The notes under the pieces are model-generated. The model saw only the letters and a program-made list of their open reading frames with translations, did no database searches and was not told where the DNA came from. The translations under genes were made by a program, and so were the position numbers. Shown in pieces: positions 25,555 to 33,300 of a stretch of 64,000 nt of DNA. The stretch is from an uncultured Oscillospiraceae bacterium. GTDB lineage: Bacteria; Bacillota; Clostridia; Oscillospirales; Acutalibacteraceae. The DNA is taken from the NCBI GenBank assembly GCA_902465155.1, contig CABQLY010000010.1, forward strand, positions 1-64,000, given 5' to 3'. Each line of letters starts with the position of its first letter. Position 1 is the first letter of the stretch.

Positions 25555-27852
25555 TTTTGTTTCCTCCGTTAATTCTGTTATTGTTTTATTTTTAAGCGGT
25601 TTGCGGGCTTTTTCGCGGTGCAGCCGAAACAGGTTTAGCCGCAAAGCGTTGGTTACCACGCAAAAGCTTGAAAGGCTCATGGCGGCGGCGCCAAACATGG
25701 GGCTTAGCGTTAACCCAAGCGGAATAAACACCCCGGCCGCCAAGGGGATGCCAACCGTGTTGTAAAAAAACGCCCAAAACAGGTTTTCGTGAATGTTACG
25801 CAAAGTGGCGCGGCTTAAACGGATTGCAGCGGGTACATCGCTTAACCTGCTGTTTACCAACACAACATCGGCGGCGTCAATAGCAACATCGGCACCGGCG
25901 CCAATGGCAATGCCAATATCGGCACGGGTTAAGGCGGGGGCGTCGTTAATGCCGTCGCCAACCATGGCAACCTTTCCGCTTTGCTGCAGGCGCCGAATTT
26001 CGGCCTCCTTACCGTCGGGCAGCACCCCGGCAATTACCCGGTCTACCCCCGCCTGCTTGCCAATAGCGTTTGCGGTGCGGGCGTTGTCGCCGGTTAGCAT
26101 TACAACCTGTAGGCCCATGTTTTGCAGCTGACGAATGGCCTGCGGGCTGTCGCTTTTAATTACATCGGCAACGGCAATAAAACCTAACAGCCGGCCACCT
26201 AAAGCAAACAGCAGCGGCGTTTTGCCCTGCTCGGCCAACTCGGCCGCCGACCGGCTAAGCTCGGGCGGTACGGTTACCTTTTGCGCCACAAAGCTAAGGC
26301 TGCCGCCAAGTAAAACTTGCCCGTTTAGCGTTGCGGTTAGCCCGTTGCCGGGCAAGGCTTTAAAATTGGTTACCGGCAGCGGCTGAACCTTTTCCTCATT
26401 ACCCTTTTGCAAAATGGCCTTGGCTAAGGGGTGCTCGCTTTTTTGCTCTAACGAAAAGGCGTATTGCAGCAGCTGCTGCTTTGTAACGCTGGGCAGGGGC
26501 GCCAGGTTTGTTACCTTGGGCTGGCCGGCGGTAATGGTTCCCGTTTTGTCCAGCGCAACAATTTTTACCCGGCCGGTCTCCTCCAGCGAGGCGGCCGTTT
26601 TAAACAAAATGCCGTTTTTGGCACCTAACCCGTTGCCCACCATTATGGCAACCGGCGTTGCCAGCCCCAGCGCACAAGGGCAGCTAATTACCAAAACCGA
26701 AATTCCCCTTGCCAGGGCGTAGCCAACCCCGTGCCCCAAAAGCAGCCAAACCAAGGTGGTAACTGCGGCAATTAGCATTACAACCGGCACAAAAACGCCC
26801 GAAACCTTATCGGCAATTTTGGCAATGGGGGCTTTGGTGGCGGCAGCGTCACTTACCATTTTAATAATTTGGGCAAGGGTGGTATCCTCCCCCACCCGTT
26901 CGGCACGGCATTTAAGGTAGCCCGAAAGGTTTGCCGTAGCCGCCGAAACGGCAGCGCCAACCGCTTTATCTACCGGAACACTCTCGCCCGTTAGGGCCGA
27001 TTCGTTTACCGCGCTGCTGCCCTCTATAACAACGCCGTCTACCGGAATATTCTCGCCGGGACGAACCACAAAAACATCGCCCTTTTGCACCTGCTCAATG
27101 GGTACGGTTACCTCTTTTTCGTTTTTAAGCACCACGGCGGTTTTTGGGGCAAGGCGCATCAATCCTTTTAAAGCGCTGGTTGTTTTGCCCTTGGCGCGGG
27201 CCTCCAGCGTTTTGCCAACCGTTATTAGGGTTAAAATCATAGCGGCCGATTCAAAATAAAACTCCATCATATAATGCATAACGCCGGCGCTGTCGCCGGC
27301 TGTTTGGGCGGCTGTCATGGCAAAAAGCGCGTAAGTGCTGTAGCCAAAGGCTGCGGTTGCCCCCAAAGCAACTAAAGTATCCATATTCGGGGCGCGGTGA
27401 ACAAGACCCTTAAAGCCGCTAACAAAAAACTTTTGGTTAATTACCATAATAATAACCGTTAACAGCAGCTGCGTTAGTCCCATTGCCACATGGTTCCCGT
27501 TGTAAAACGACGGTAAGGGCCAATTCCACATCATGTGGCCCATTGAAAAGTACATTAAAACGGCCAAAAAAACAACCGACCAAATCAGCCGTTTTTTCAG
27601 CTTTGCGGTTTCGGCGTTTTGCGCCTGCTCCGGGTCGCTTTGCGCGGCAGCTTTGCCATTTTTAACCGCAGCGCCGTAACCTGCCTTTTGCACCGCTTTT
27701 ATAATATCCCTTTCGCTGCCGCCGGTAACGCCCATGCTGTTTGTAAGCAGGCTAACCGAGCATTCGGTAACGCCCGGAACCCCTTTTACCGCTTTTTCTA
27801 CCCGGGCGGCGCAGGCAGCGCAGCTCATGCCCGTTACGGTAAATTGCGTCAT
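25342..27852 (-). CDS. copA: Copper-exporting P1B-type ATPase with N- and C-terminal HMA domains
   Basis: Pumps Cu(I) out of the cytoplasm. It is 836 aa. The N-terminal metal-binding domain has GMSCAAC (C11, C14). The transport core has CPC at 391-393, phosphorylated D435 in DKTGTIT, and MLTGDN and GDGINDAP. After the last membrane helices, a short Lys-rich linker (~750-766) joins a second HMA domain with GMMCGHC (C779, C782). A C-terminal HMA is unusual for bacterial CopA. It looks like a CopZ chaperone fused in frame, and it keeps its own start signals (see separate entry). The gene is 35 bp behind csoR. Confidence 0.95.
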   Translation of the reverse strand: MTQFTVTGMSCAACAARVEKAVKGVPGVTECSVSLLTNSMGVTGGSERDIIKAVQKAGYGAAVKNGKAAAQSDPEQAQNAETAKLKKRLIWSVVFLAVLMYFSMGHMMWNWPLPSFYNGNHVAMGLTQLLLTVIIMVINQKFFVSGFKGLVHRAPNMDTLVALGATAAFGYSTYALFAMTAAQTAGDSAGVMHYMMEFYFESAAMILTLITVGKTLEARAKGKTTSALKGLMRLAPKTAVVLKNEKEVTVPIEQVQKGDVFVVRPGENIPVDGVVIEGSSAVNESALTGESVPVDKAVGAAVSAATANLSGYLKCRAERVGEDTTLAQIIKMVSDAAATKAPIAKIADKVSGVFVPVVMLIAAVTTLVWLLLGHGVGYALARGISVLVISCPCALGLATPVAIMVGNGLGAKNGILFKTAASLEETGRVKIVALDKTGTITAGQPKVTNLAPLPSVTKQQLLQYAFSLEQKSEHPLAKAILQKGNEEKVQPLPVTNFKALPGNGLTATLNGQVLLGGSLSFVAQKVTVPPELSRSAAELAEQGKTPLLFALGGRLLGFIAVADVIKSDSPQAIRQLQNMGLQVVMLTGDNARTANAIGKQAGVDRVIAGVLPDGKEAEIRRLQQSGKVAMVGDGINDAPALTRADIGIAIGAGADVAIDAADVVLVNSRLSDVPAAIRLSRATLRNIHENLFWAFFYNTVGIPLAAGVFIPLGLTLSPMFGAAAMSLSSFCVVTNALRLNLFRLHREKARKPLKNKTITELTEETKMQTKTIYITGMMCGHCEAAVKKALEQLPQVQNAQVSHESGTAVVTLSEPVENAVLKKAVEEKDYTVTKIE

Positions 27853-27887
27853 AAAAATTCCCCTTTCTAAATTTTTGGCAGCAAAGG

Positions 27888-28190
27888 CTACTTCATTAGC
27901 TTTTGCAGGGTTAAAACAAGCTCGTCTATTACCCCTTCGTTGCCCTTTTGAATATCCTGCACCACGCAGGTTTTAATGTGGTTGGCTAAAAGCTCTTTAT
28001 TAAAAGCGTTTACCGCGGCGTTTACCGCGGCCGATTGCACTAAAATATCGGGACAATAGGCCCCCTGCTCTACCATATTGCGTATTCCGCGAATTTGGCC
28101 CTCAATGCGGTTTAGGCGGTGAATAAGCTTTTTGTATTCCTCCGGCGAGCGTTTTTTTTTGCGCGCCGAACAGCAACAGTTTTCCGTCAT
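27888..28190 (-). CDS. csoR: Copper-sensing repressor CsoR
   Basis: A 100-aa all-helical repressor that leaves DNA when Cu(I) binds. The C-H-C copper site is intact: C46 (AYCPD), H71 and C75 (NHIKTC). The N-terminus has an extra cysteine run (NCCC) and basic patch. RIEGQIRGI is the family signature. It is first in the csoR-copA operon, just behind two operator-like palindromes, so it very likely autoregulates. GGAGGA precedes the ATG by 6 nt. Confidence 0.93.
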   Translation of the reverse strand: MTENCCCSARKKKRSPEEYKKLIHRLNRIEGQIRGIRNMVEQGAYCPDILVQSAAVNAAVNAFNKELLANHIKTCVVQDIQKGNEGVIDELVLTLQKLMK

Positions 28191-28209
28191 AAAGCGTCCT
28201 CCTCTTTAT

Positions 28210-28226
28210 ATACCCCCTTAGGGTAT
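28210..28226. promoter_or_regulatory. csoR: CsoR operator 1, downstream of -10
   Basis: ATACCCCCTTAGGGTAT: AT-flanked GC-rich palindrome of the CsoR-operator type, just downstream of the transcription start. Confidence 0.7.
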
Positions 28227-28230
28227 TTAT

Positions 28231-28259
28231 ATTATATACCCCCACCCCGTATTTGTCAA
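28231..28259 (-). promoter_or_regulatory. Promoter of csoR-copA
   Basis: Minus-strand TTGACA (28254-28259), 17 bp, TATAAT (28231-28236): full consensus. The spacer is almost entirely occupied by the second CsoR-type box. Confidence 0.9.
28236..28252. promoter_or_regulatory. csoR: CsoR operator 2, in the promoter spacer
   Basis: ATACCCCCACCCCGTAT, 17 bp, imperfectly palindromic and centred between -35 and -10, so bound CsoR would block RNA polymerase. Confidence 0.65.
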
Positions 28260-28359
28260 GAACAATTGAATAAAAAAACTTTATTTTTGGCCGCAAAATT
28301 ATTTTGCCCCGGGCAACACGCTTTTTACGAAAAAATAGCCGCAATTTTACAAAAAAATG

Positions 28360-28388
28360 TTGACACTGTCCGCCGAATTTAATATAAT
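28360..28388 (+). promoter_or_regulatory. Consensus promoter of the 88-aa protein gene
   Basis: TTGACA (28360-28365), 17 bp, TATAAT (28383-28388); start codon 30 bp later. Confidence 0.88.
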
Positions 28389-28418
28389 AAATAAAAGAAA
28401 GATGAGAGGAGAATGAAC

Positions 28419-28685
28419 ATGAGTGATATGACGCTGCATAACTTAGACCTTGCCGGTTTTATTAAAACCTTAGATTCCTGCAAGGGCGATGTTTACATGG
28501 AGACCCCGGACGGTGATGTTTTAAACCTAAAATCTAAGCTTTGCCAAATGTTAGGCTTAGCCAATGTGTTAAAAGGGGCGCAGATCTCCGAAGCTAAAAT
28601 TCGCTGCACAAATCCGGAGGATGAATCTTTACTGTTCCGCTTTAATTTGTACAAAGAAATTCCCGGCGAAAACAAAGAGGATTAA
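28419..28685 (+). CDS. Small conserved-looking protein of unknown function
   Basis: An 88-aa soluble protein. The core GDVYMETPDGDVLNLKSKLC then QMLGL..VLKGAQISEAKI, and DESLLFRFNLY, gives a compact alpha/beta pattern that I have the impression of seeing in other Clostridia proteins, but I cannot name the family. I prefer the ATG at 28419 (7 nt after GAGGAG) over 28413, which is too close to this site. It has a perfect consensus promoter and its own terminator, suggesting strong constitutive expression of a housekeeping protein. No function is claimed. Confidence 0.65.
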   Translation: MSDMTLHNLDLAGFIKTLDSCKGDVYMETPDGDVLNLKSKLCQMLGLANVLKGAQISEAKIRCTNPEDESLLFRFNLYKEIPGENKED

Positions 28686-28727
28686 TTTTACCCCCTTGCC
28701 ATTACAAGGGCTTGCACTAAAATTTTT

Positions 28728-28763
28728 AAGCGTTTGCCGCTGCTTGCGGCAGGCGCTTTTTTT
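28728..28763 (+). terminator. Terminator of the 88-aa protein gene
   Basis: 13-bp stem with G-U pairs (28728-28740 with 28746-28758) followed by seven T. It lies before the cwlJ start, which supports the later start chosen for cwlJ. Confidence 0.85.
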
Positions 28764-28823
28764 GTGGCAAAAAAACAGGAACGAACATATACTGCCAATA
28801 GAAAAAAGGCAGGTGATTTATTT

Positions 28824-29261
28824 GTGGCATACAGCAGCCGGGAGCTACTGGCAAGGTTAGTACAGTGCGAGGCCGGCGGCGAGGGCGAAAACGGCATGAA
28901 GGCCGTTGCCAGCGTGGTTATGAACCGGGTTCAGGCAGCCAGCGGCGAATACGCAAGGCTGGGAGGCGATTTAAATCGCGTTATTTTTCAACCCGGACAA
29001 TTTGACTGCGCCCGCGAAACCCTGAACGGCCGCTACAACCCGCAAAACGTTTACAACATGAACCCGCAAAACGAGCATTACAACATTGCCGATTGGGCCT
29101 TAGCCGGCAACCGTTTAACCGGCCTTGGCTCTGCGCTTTGGTTTTTTAACCCGTACAGCAGCAATTGTAGAAGTAATTTTCCCAGCAATGTGGGGGTTTT
29201 TGCGGTTCGAATTGGCAATCACTGCTTTTACAACCCAACAGCGGCTTACAAAAATACATAA
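28824..29261 (+). CDS. cwlJ: Spore cortex-lytic hydrolase, CwlJ/SleB family
   Basis: Peptidoglycan hydrolase (Hydrolase_2 fold) that degrades spore cortex at germination. It is 145 aa with no signal peptide, as in CwlJ, which is put into the coat from the mother cell. Hallmarks: LLARLVQCEAGGEGENG with the catalytic Glu, VVMNRV, QFDC, and ALAGNRLTGLGSALWFFNP. I start at GTG 28824, 7 nt behind AGGTGA; a more upstream ATG (28734) would place the terminator of the previous gene within the coding region. gerQ follows 14 bp later, matching the cwlJ-gerQ pairing known in Bacillus. Confidence 0.88.
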   Translation: MAYSSRELLARLVQCEAGGEGENGMKAVASVVMNRVQAASGEYARLGGDLNRVIFQPGQFDCARETLNGRYNPQNVYNMNPQNEHYNIADWALAGNRLTGLGSALWFFNPYSSNCRSNFPSNVGVFAVRIGNHCFYNPTAAYKNT

Positions 29262-29275
29262 AAGGGGTAAATTAA

Positions 29276-29716
29276 ATGGCAAACAACACCAACCTGAACG
29301 CCGGCGGCAACACCGCAAACAGCACCAACCCAAATAACCCAACCGGGCAGGATCAAAGCATGAATAACGAAAATTTTTCGGTTCCCGGGGGCATTGGGTT
29401 TGAGGCTTACAGCGGCTCGCTGCAAGAAATTCTGCGCGATAATATTGGCAAATATGTTGAAATTGAATTTTTAATTGGCTCTACCAACCTGCAGACCCGA
29501 AGCGGCATTTTGTACGCGGTTGGCACCAGCTATGTTGTTATTAACCAACAGCCCGAAAAAATGGTGTGCGATATTTACTCAATTAAATTTGTTACCTTTC
29601 GCAATACTGCCACCCAAAACGAGGTACGGCAGCTTATTCAAAACAGTCAACAAAATTCCGGCCGGCAAAGCCGCAGTCGCAGCAGCTACCGCACCGAAAG
29701 CACCGCAATTTTTTAA
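29276..29716 (+). CDS. gerQ: GerQ-like spore coat protein
   Basis: A 146-aa protein. Residues 1-35 are Asn/Thr/Gly-rich and likely disordered; the tail from ~120 is rich in Gln, Arg and Ser. The core SLQEILRDNIGKYVEIEFLI, RSGILYAVGTSYVVINQ and DIYSIKFVTF has the pattern of GerQ. GerQ is a coat protein needed for CwlJ function in Bacillus. Assignment relies on this core plus the position right behind cwlJ. AAAGGGG precedes the ATG. If right, the organism forms spores. Confidence 0.75.
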   Translation: MANNTNLNAGGNTANSTNPNNPTGQDQSMNNENFSVPGGIGFEAYSGSLQEILRDNIGKYVEIEFLIGSTNLQTRSGILYAVGTSYVVINQQPEKMVCDIYSIKFVTFRNTATQNEVRQLIQNSQQNSGRQSRSRSSYRTESTAIF

Positions 29717-29975
29717 AAGCAAATTTTAACCGGGGTTTGGTAAGCGGGTGCAGCCTAAATTTGTTTTTAGCACTTTAAATTTATTAGCGCCCCCGCCCCT
29801 TGGGAAACAAACAATTTTTGGGGCTTTTCGGCACAGCAAAAACAGCTTTAAAAACACCTGCCGCTTTAAAAACACCTGCCGCTTTAAAAACACCTGCCGC
29901 GCTCGGGCGGCACGCCGGCTATGCTTTTTAGCTAACAAACCGTACCAAGTGCCGCTTTCGGGCAGGTCAATTCCC
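29717..29975. other. Intergenic region between gerQ and nifU
   Basis: No gene is visible. The stretch contains three tandem 18-bp repeats (29845-29898) and ends in the bidirectional terminator. Reading frames here are open by chance because of the repeat and lack ribosome-binding sites. Confidence 0.5.
29845..29898. repeat. Three perfect 18-bp tandem repeats
   Basis: Unit GCTTTAAAAACACCTGCC occurs three times head to tail with no mismatch, a small VNTR-like array in non-coding DNA. Confidence 0.9.
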
Positions 29976-30018
29976 AAAAAACCGGCCAAGGCAGCTTTGC
30001 TGCCTTGGCCGGTTTTAT
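29976..30018. terminator. Bidirectional terminator between gerQ and nifU
   Basis: Perfect stem AAACCGGCCAAGGCAGC with its complement around a TTT loop; A-run on the left and TTTT on the right, between convergent genes. Confidence 0.88.
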
Positions 30019-30033
30019 AGCTTTAATTTTAAA

Positions 30034-30471
30034 TTAACCCTTGCAGGTGCCGCAGCTTTCGCAGTGCCCCTCGCATTGCTTGCCTAAAATGGGCTCCGGG
30101 TCAATGCCCTGGCGGGTGTAATAATCCCAAAGGGCGGCCTTAACGGCCTCCTCGGCCAGCACCGAGCAGTGAATTTTGTGCGCCGGCAGGCCGCCTAACG
30201 CCTCTACCACCGCCTTGTTGGAAAGCTCCATAACCTTGTCAATCGGCTGACCCTTAATCATTTCGGTAGCAATAGAGCTGGTAGCAATGGCCGAAGCGCA
30301 GCCGTAGGTTTTAAAGCGAACATCCTTAACAATGCCGTCCTCAATTTTTAAATAAATGCGCATAATATCGCCGCATTTGGCGTTACCAACCTCGCCAATG
30401 CCGTTGGCGTCAGCCAGCTCGCCCATATTGCGGGGGTGTGTAAAATGGTCCATAACCTGTTCGGTGTACAT
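30034..30471 (-). CDS. nifU: Iron-sulfur cluster scaffold NifU/IscU
   Basis: Builds [2Fe-2S]/[4Fe-4S] clusters with sulfur from NifS. It is 145 aa. The IscU-type ligands are present: C33 with D35 (AKCGD), C58 (YGCASAIA) and C102 after H101 (IHCSVLAEEAV). The C-terminal tail adds five cysteines (CEGHCESCGTCKG), a common variation in Clostridia. It starts 2 nt after nifS and shares its operon. Confidence 0.95.
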   Translation of the reverse strand: MYTEQVMDHFTHPRNMGELADANGIGEVGNAKCGDIMRIYLKIEDGIVKDVRFKTYGCASAIATSSIATEMIKGQPIDKVMELSNKAVVEALGGLPAHKIHCSVLAEEAVKAALWDYYTRQGIDPEPILGKQCEGHCESCGTCKG

Positions 30472-30473
30472 AA

Positions 30474-31661
30474 TTAATTCTTCCCTTCTTTTGCTTTAAT
30501 GCGCTCCCACAAGGGGGACATTCGGCGCAGCCGCTGAACAATAGGCGGCAGCACCTCCATAATATATTTTGCGTCGTCCAGCGTGTTTTCCTCCGAAAAG
30601 GTTAAGCGCAAAGAGCCGTGTGCAATTTCGTGCGGCAAGCCAATGCTCAGCAGCACATGGCTTGGGTCTAACGAGCCGGAGGTGCAGGCCGAACCGGAGG
30701 AACCGCAAACACCTTTTAAATCTAACATTAAAAGCAACGACTCGCCCTCTATTCCCTCAAAGCAAAGGCTTACATTACCGGGCAGGCGGTGCTCCCGGTC
30801 GCCGTTTACGCGGCTGCGCTCAATTTTCAGCGCCTCGGTCATAATATAGTCCCGAATTTCGCGCATACGGGCATTGCGCTCCTGCATTGTTGCAACGGCA
30901 ATTTCTAAGGCTTTGCCCATGCCAACAATACCGGCGGTGTTTTCGGTGCCGGCCCGGCGACCGCGCTCCTGTGCGCCGCCATCAATTAAATTCGGCAAAA
31001 TTAAGCCTTTTTTAATGTAAAGGGCGCCAACCCCCTTGGGGCCGTGAAATTTGTGGGAGGACATAGAAAGCAGATCAATTTGCTGCTCGTGTACATGAAT
31101 TGGCACATTGCCAACGGCTTGAACCGCGTCGGTGTGGAACAAAACGCCGTGCTTGTGCGCAATGGCGGCCAGCTCGGTAATTGGCTGCACCGTACCAATT
31201 TCGTTGTTCGCGTACATAATGGTAACCAAAGCCGTATCGTCTTTAATAGCGGCCTCTAATTCCTCGGGTCGAACCAAGCCGTTTTCGTGCACCGGCAGCA
31301 AGGTAACCTCAAACCCAAACTTTTCTAAATGCTTTAGGGTGTGCAAAATAGCGTGATGCTCAAACGCCGAGGAAATAATGTGCTTTTTACCTTTTTTGGC
31401 CATTAATTCGGCTACGCCACGCAACGCCCAGTTATCAGATTCGCTGCCTCCGCCGGAAAAATAAACCTCGCCAAAATCGGCGCCAATGGCATCGGCAATT
31501 TGCTGCCGCGCGGTGTTTACGGCGGTTTTGGCCCGGCCGCCCAACTCGTAAAGGCTGGAAGCGTTGCCGTACTCAGTGGTTAGATAGGGCATCATAGCCT
31601 CTAAAACCGGTTTGCTTATTGCCGTGGTTGCGGCGTTATCTGCATAAACAAATCTATTCAT
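30474..31661 (-). CDS. nifS: Cysteine desulfurase NifS/IscS
   Basis: PLP enzyme of 395 aa that takes sulfur from cysteine for Fe-S and thio-modification pathways. The N-terminal YADNAATTAISKPVLEAM, the PLP lysine in SSHKFHGPKG and the sulfur-carrying cysteine in SGSACTSG are intact. SSGSACTSGSL is of the NifS/IscS (class I) type, not SufS. It is first in a two-gene operon with nifU. Confidence 0.96.
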   Translation of the reverse strand: MNRFVYADNAATTAISKPVLEAMMPYLTTEYGNASSLYELGGRAKTAVNTARQQIADAIGADFGEVYFSGGGSESDNWALRGVAELMAKKGKKHIISSAFEHHAILHTLKHLEKFGFEVTLLPVHENGLVRPEELEAAIKDDTALVTIMYANNEIGTVQPITELAAIAHKHGVLFHTDAVQAVGNVPIHVHEQQIDLLSMSSHKFHGPKGVGALYIKKGLILPNLIDGGAQERGRRAGTENTAGIVGMGKALEIAVATMQERNARMREIRDYIMTEALKIERSRVNGDREHRLPGNVSLCFEGIEGESLLLMLDLKGVCGSSGSACTSGSLDPSHVLLSIGLPHEIAHGSLRLTFSEENTLDDAKYIMEVLPPIVQRLRRMSPLWERIKAKEGKN

Positions 31662-31698
31662 TTTACCTTACTTCCTATTGCTTTTATTTTACGGTCTT

Positions 31699-31727
31699 AT
31701 TGTATACCATTTAAGTAGACATTTCAA
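31699..31727 (-). promoter_or_regulatory. Promoter of nifS-nifU
   Basis: Minus-strand TTGAAA (31722-31727), 17 bp, TACAAT (31699-31704). No IscR-type regulator gene is in the window. Confidence 0.7.
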
Positions 31728-31765
31728 GTTTATTCCTGCATAAAATGCAAAATTGGAACATTAAA

Positions 31766-31796
31766 CAAAAAAGCACCCGCTATTTTTGGGTGCTTT
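31766..31796 (-). terminator. Terminator of the propeller-like gene
   Basis: Stem AAGCACCC/GGGTGCTT, then six T on the minus strand. Confidence 0.85.
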
Positions 31797-31806
31797 GTGC
31801 TATTTG

Positions 31807-32484
31807 TTACAGTATGTACAAGCCGGATTCTAACCGAACTACTTCTTTTTCTAAAACCTTTGCGTACTGAAAAACCGGTTCGCCAAACTCGTAAAGCTCT
31901 GAGGAGGCAAAGGTGCCGGTGTTAATTTGCCAAACGCTGTTTGCGTTGTTGTTGCAAACAAACAACAGGCCGCCGTTAAAATAAAGCCCGCAGGGGCCGC
32001 GAAAGCTGTTCGTGGCGCTTTTGCCGCCAATGCGCAAATTTTGCACCATGCCCTCCGGCCGGTAGCGCACAACGGTGTTCTGCTCGGGGTAGCAAAGCCA
32101 CAAAAATTTGCCGTCAAACGCGGCGTCACAGGGGCTTTCGCCGTTAAAGGCAACCGGGCCTTTCCACTTAGAGTAGCCCTCGGCGTCCAGCAGCTTGCAA
32201 ATTCCGCCAAATTCAATAATAAACTGGCCGCCGTCGGCAACGGTGCAGCAGCGGCAGTTTAAGTGGTCGTCTAACTGCAGCTCAATGTTTTTGTGCCCCG
32301 GCCCGAATTTAGAAAGCGAGTAAATGCTGCTGCTAACACGCTGTACTTCCCCGTTTTCTAACGAAATTAAGCGGTATTCCACCGCCATTTTTCCGTTCCC
32401 GGTAACCTCGTTTAACACCGCGGCAACAACCCCGTTGGGAATGGGGATCATGTGCAGCACATCACCGTTTAAAATTTGTTGCAT
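31807..32484 (-). CDS. Protein of unknown function with beta-propeller-like repeats
   Basis: A 225-aa cytoplasmic protein I cannot assign. Several segments look like blades of an NHL/WD-type propeller: VEYRLISLENGEVQRVSS, AAFDGKFLWLCYPEQNTVVR, GLYFNGGLLFVCNNNANSVW. Only about four such units fit in 225 aa, fewer than a closed propeller, so it may be partial or oligomerise. It has two neighbouring cysteines (RCC) and a separate promoter and terminator. GGAGAAAG precedes the ATG. The genes at both sides are unrelated. Confidence 0.55.
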   Translation of the reverse strand: MQQILNGDVLHMIPIPNGVVAAVLNEVTGNGKMAVEYRLISLENGEVQRVSSSIYSLSKFGPGHKNIELQLDDHLNCRCCTVADGGQFIIEFGGICKLLDAEGYSKWKGPVAFNGESPCDAAFDGKFLWLCYPEQNTVVRYRPEGMVQNLRIGGKSATNSFRGPCGLYFNGGLLFVCNNNANSVWQINTGTFASSELYEFGEPVFQYAKVLEKEVVRLESGLYIL

Positions 32485-32615
32485 GGTACTTTCTCCATCC
32501 TAATTAAGCCGGCCTGCACCGGCATTAAATTTTGTAATCTTAAGGCTTTTGCCAGCCCAAACCGCTGTTTTAAGCTGTACCCCTGCAAGGGCGGCAATAA
32601 AGCGGCGTAAATTTA

Positions 32616-32644
32616 ATTGTATACTACCCGCCGCTGAATTTCAA
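32616..32644 (-). promoter_or_regulatory. Promoter of the propeller-like gene
   Basis: Minus-strand TTGAAA (32639-32644), 17 bp, TACAAT (32616-32621). The -35 hexamer overlaps the stop codon of the plsY-like gene. The pair of hexamers is identical to that of nifS. Confidence 0.65.
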
Positions 32645-33300
32645 GAGGTTTGGGCCATTTTTTCGGCATTATTTTTCGGTGTCGGCTCGGCCGCTGTTTG
32701 CTGGTTTTTGGCAAACAGCCGGCTGTGCTTTAGCACCACAATTGCCGAAACCAAAAGGCAGCCCAAGGCTAAAGCGGGTTGCCCCGCGTGCAAAAGCCGG
32801 GCAAAAGCCCCCGCCCCAAACAGCAAAAAGGTTACAATGCTGCGGCGGCGGTTGGGGTTAATTTTTAAAACGGTTGAAAACAAAATGTAAAGCGCGGCCA
32901 GCCAAAAAACAACCCCCGTAAAGGGCAGCAGCCCCAGCAAAACCCCAAAGGCGGTTGAAATGCACTTACCGCCCCGCAGGCGATTAAACAGCCCAACCGC
33001 GTGCCCCAGCACCGGGGCGGCAATTACGGCGGCAAAGGCCAAAGGGCGAACATTGCCGCTTTTGCCGGCAACATAAACCGGGAAAAAGCCTTTTAAAAGG
33101 TCTAACAAAAGGCAAAGCAGCCCCAGCGGAACCCCACAGCTTAAAAACACATTGGCCGCACCCGGATTACGGTCGGCCGCGTTCGCGGCGGCGTCCTTTT
33201 TTACCAGCCACCTTGGCAAAAAGGCGCTGAACATTACGCCGCCCAGCAAAAAGCCAACGGCGCACCAAAACAGGTAAAATAAAACATCTTGTACGCTCAC
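32641..33300 (-). CDS. Divergent PlsY-type glycerol-3-phosphate acyltransferase
   Basis: A 219-aa polytopic membrane protein. RNPGAANVFLSCG (motif 1) and LRGGKCISTAFGVLLG (motif 2/3 region) match the acyl-phosphate:G3P acyltransferase PlsY, but the usual GSGN-GATN and KGGKGVAT sequences are altered. It may therefore use another acyl donor or acceptor or be a paralogue. I start at GTG 33300, whose GTGA overlaps the stop of the upstream glycosyltransferase gene; an in-frame ATG at 33381 would overlap that gene by 85 bp. The tight coupling suggests joint action in membrane glycolipid synthesis. Confidence 0.75.
   Translation of the reverse strand: MSVQDVLFYLFWCAVGFLLGGVMFSAFLPRWLVKKDAAANAADRNPGAANVFLSCGVPLGLLCLLLDLLKGFFPVYVAGKSGNVRPLAFAAVIAAPVLGHAVGLFNRLRGGKCISTAFGVLLGLLPFTGVVFWLAALYILFSTVLKINPNRRRSIVTFLLFGAGAFARLLHAGQPALALGCLLVSAIVVLKHSRLFAKNQQTAAEPTPKNNAEKMAQTS

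Noticed and set aside
25342..25600. Frameshift or missing stop in copA
   Set aside because: The frame through the linker reads as a normal Lys-rich sequence and both domains are intact. An error cannot be excluded, but a true fusion with an internal start explains the data.
29845..29898. Possible CRISPR array
   Set aside because: The repeats are directly adjacent without spacers and no cas genes are present.
29748..30020. 90-codon plus-strand open frame with FKNTCR repeats
   Set aside because: It is open only because the 18-bp repeat unit is a multiple of three; there is no start signal and it runs into the terminator hairpin.
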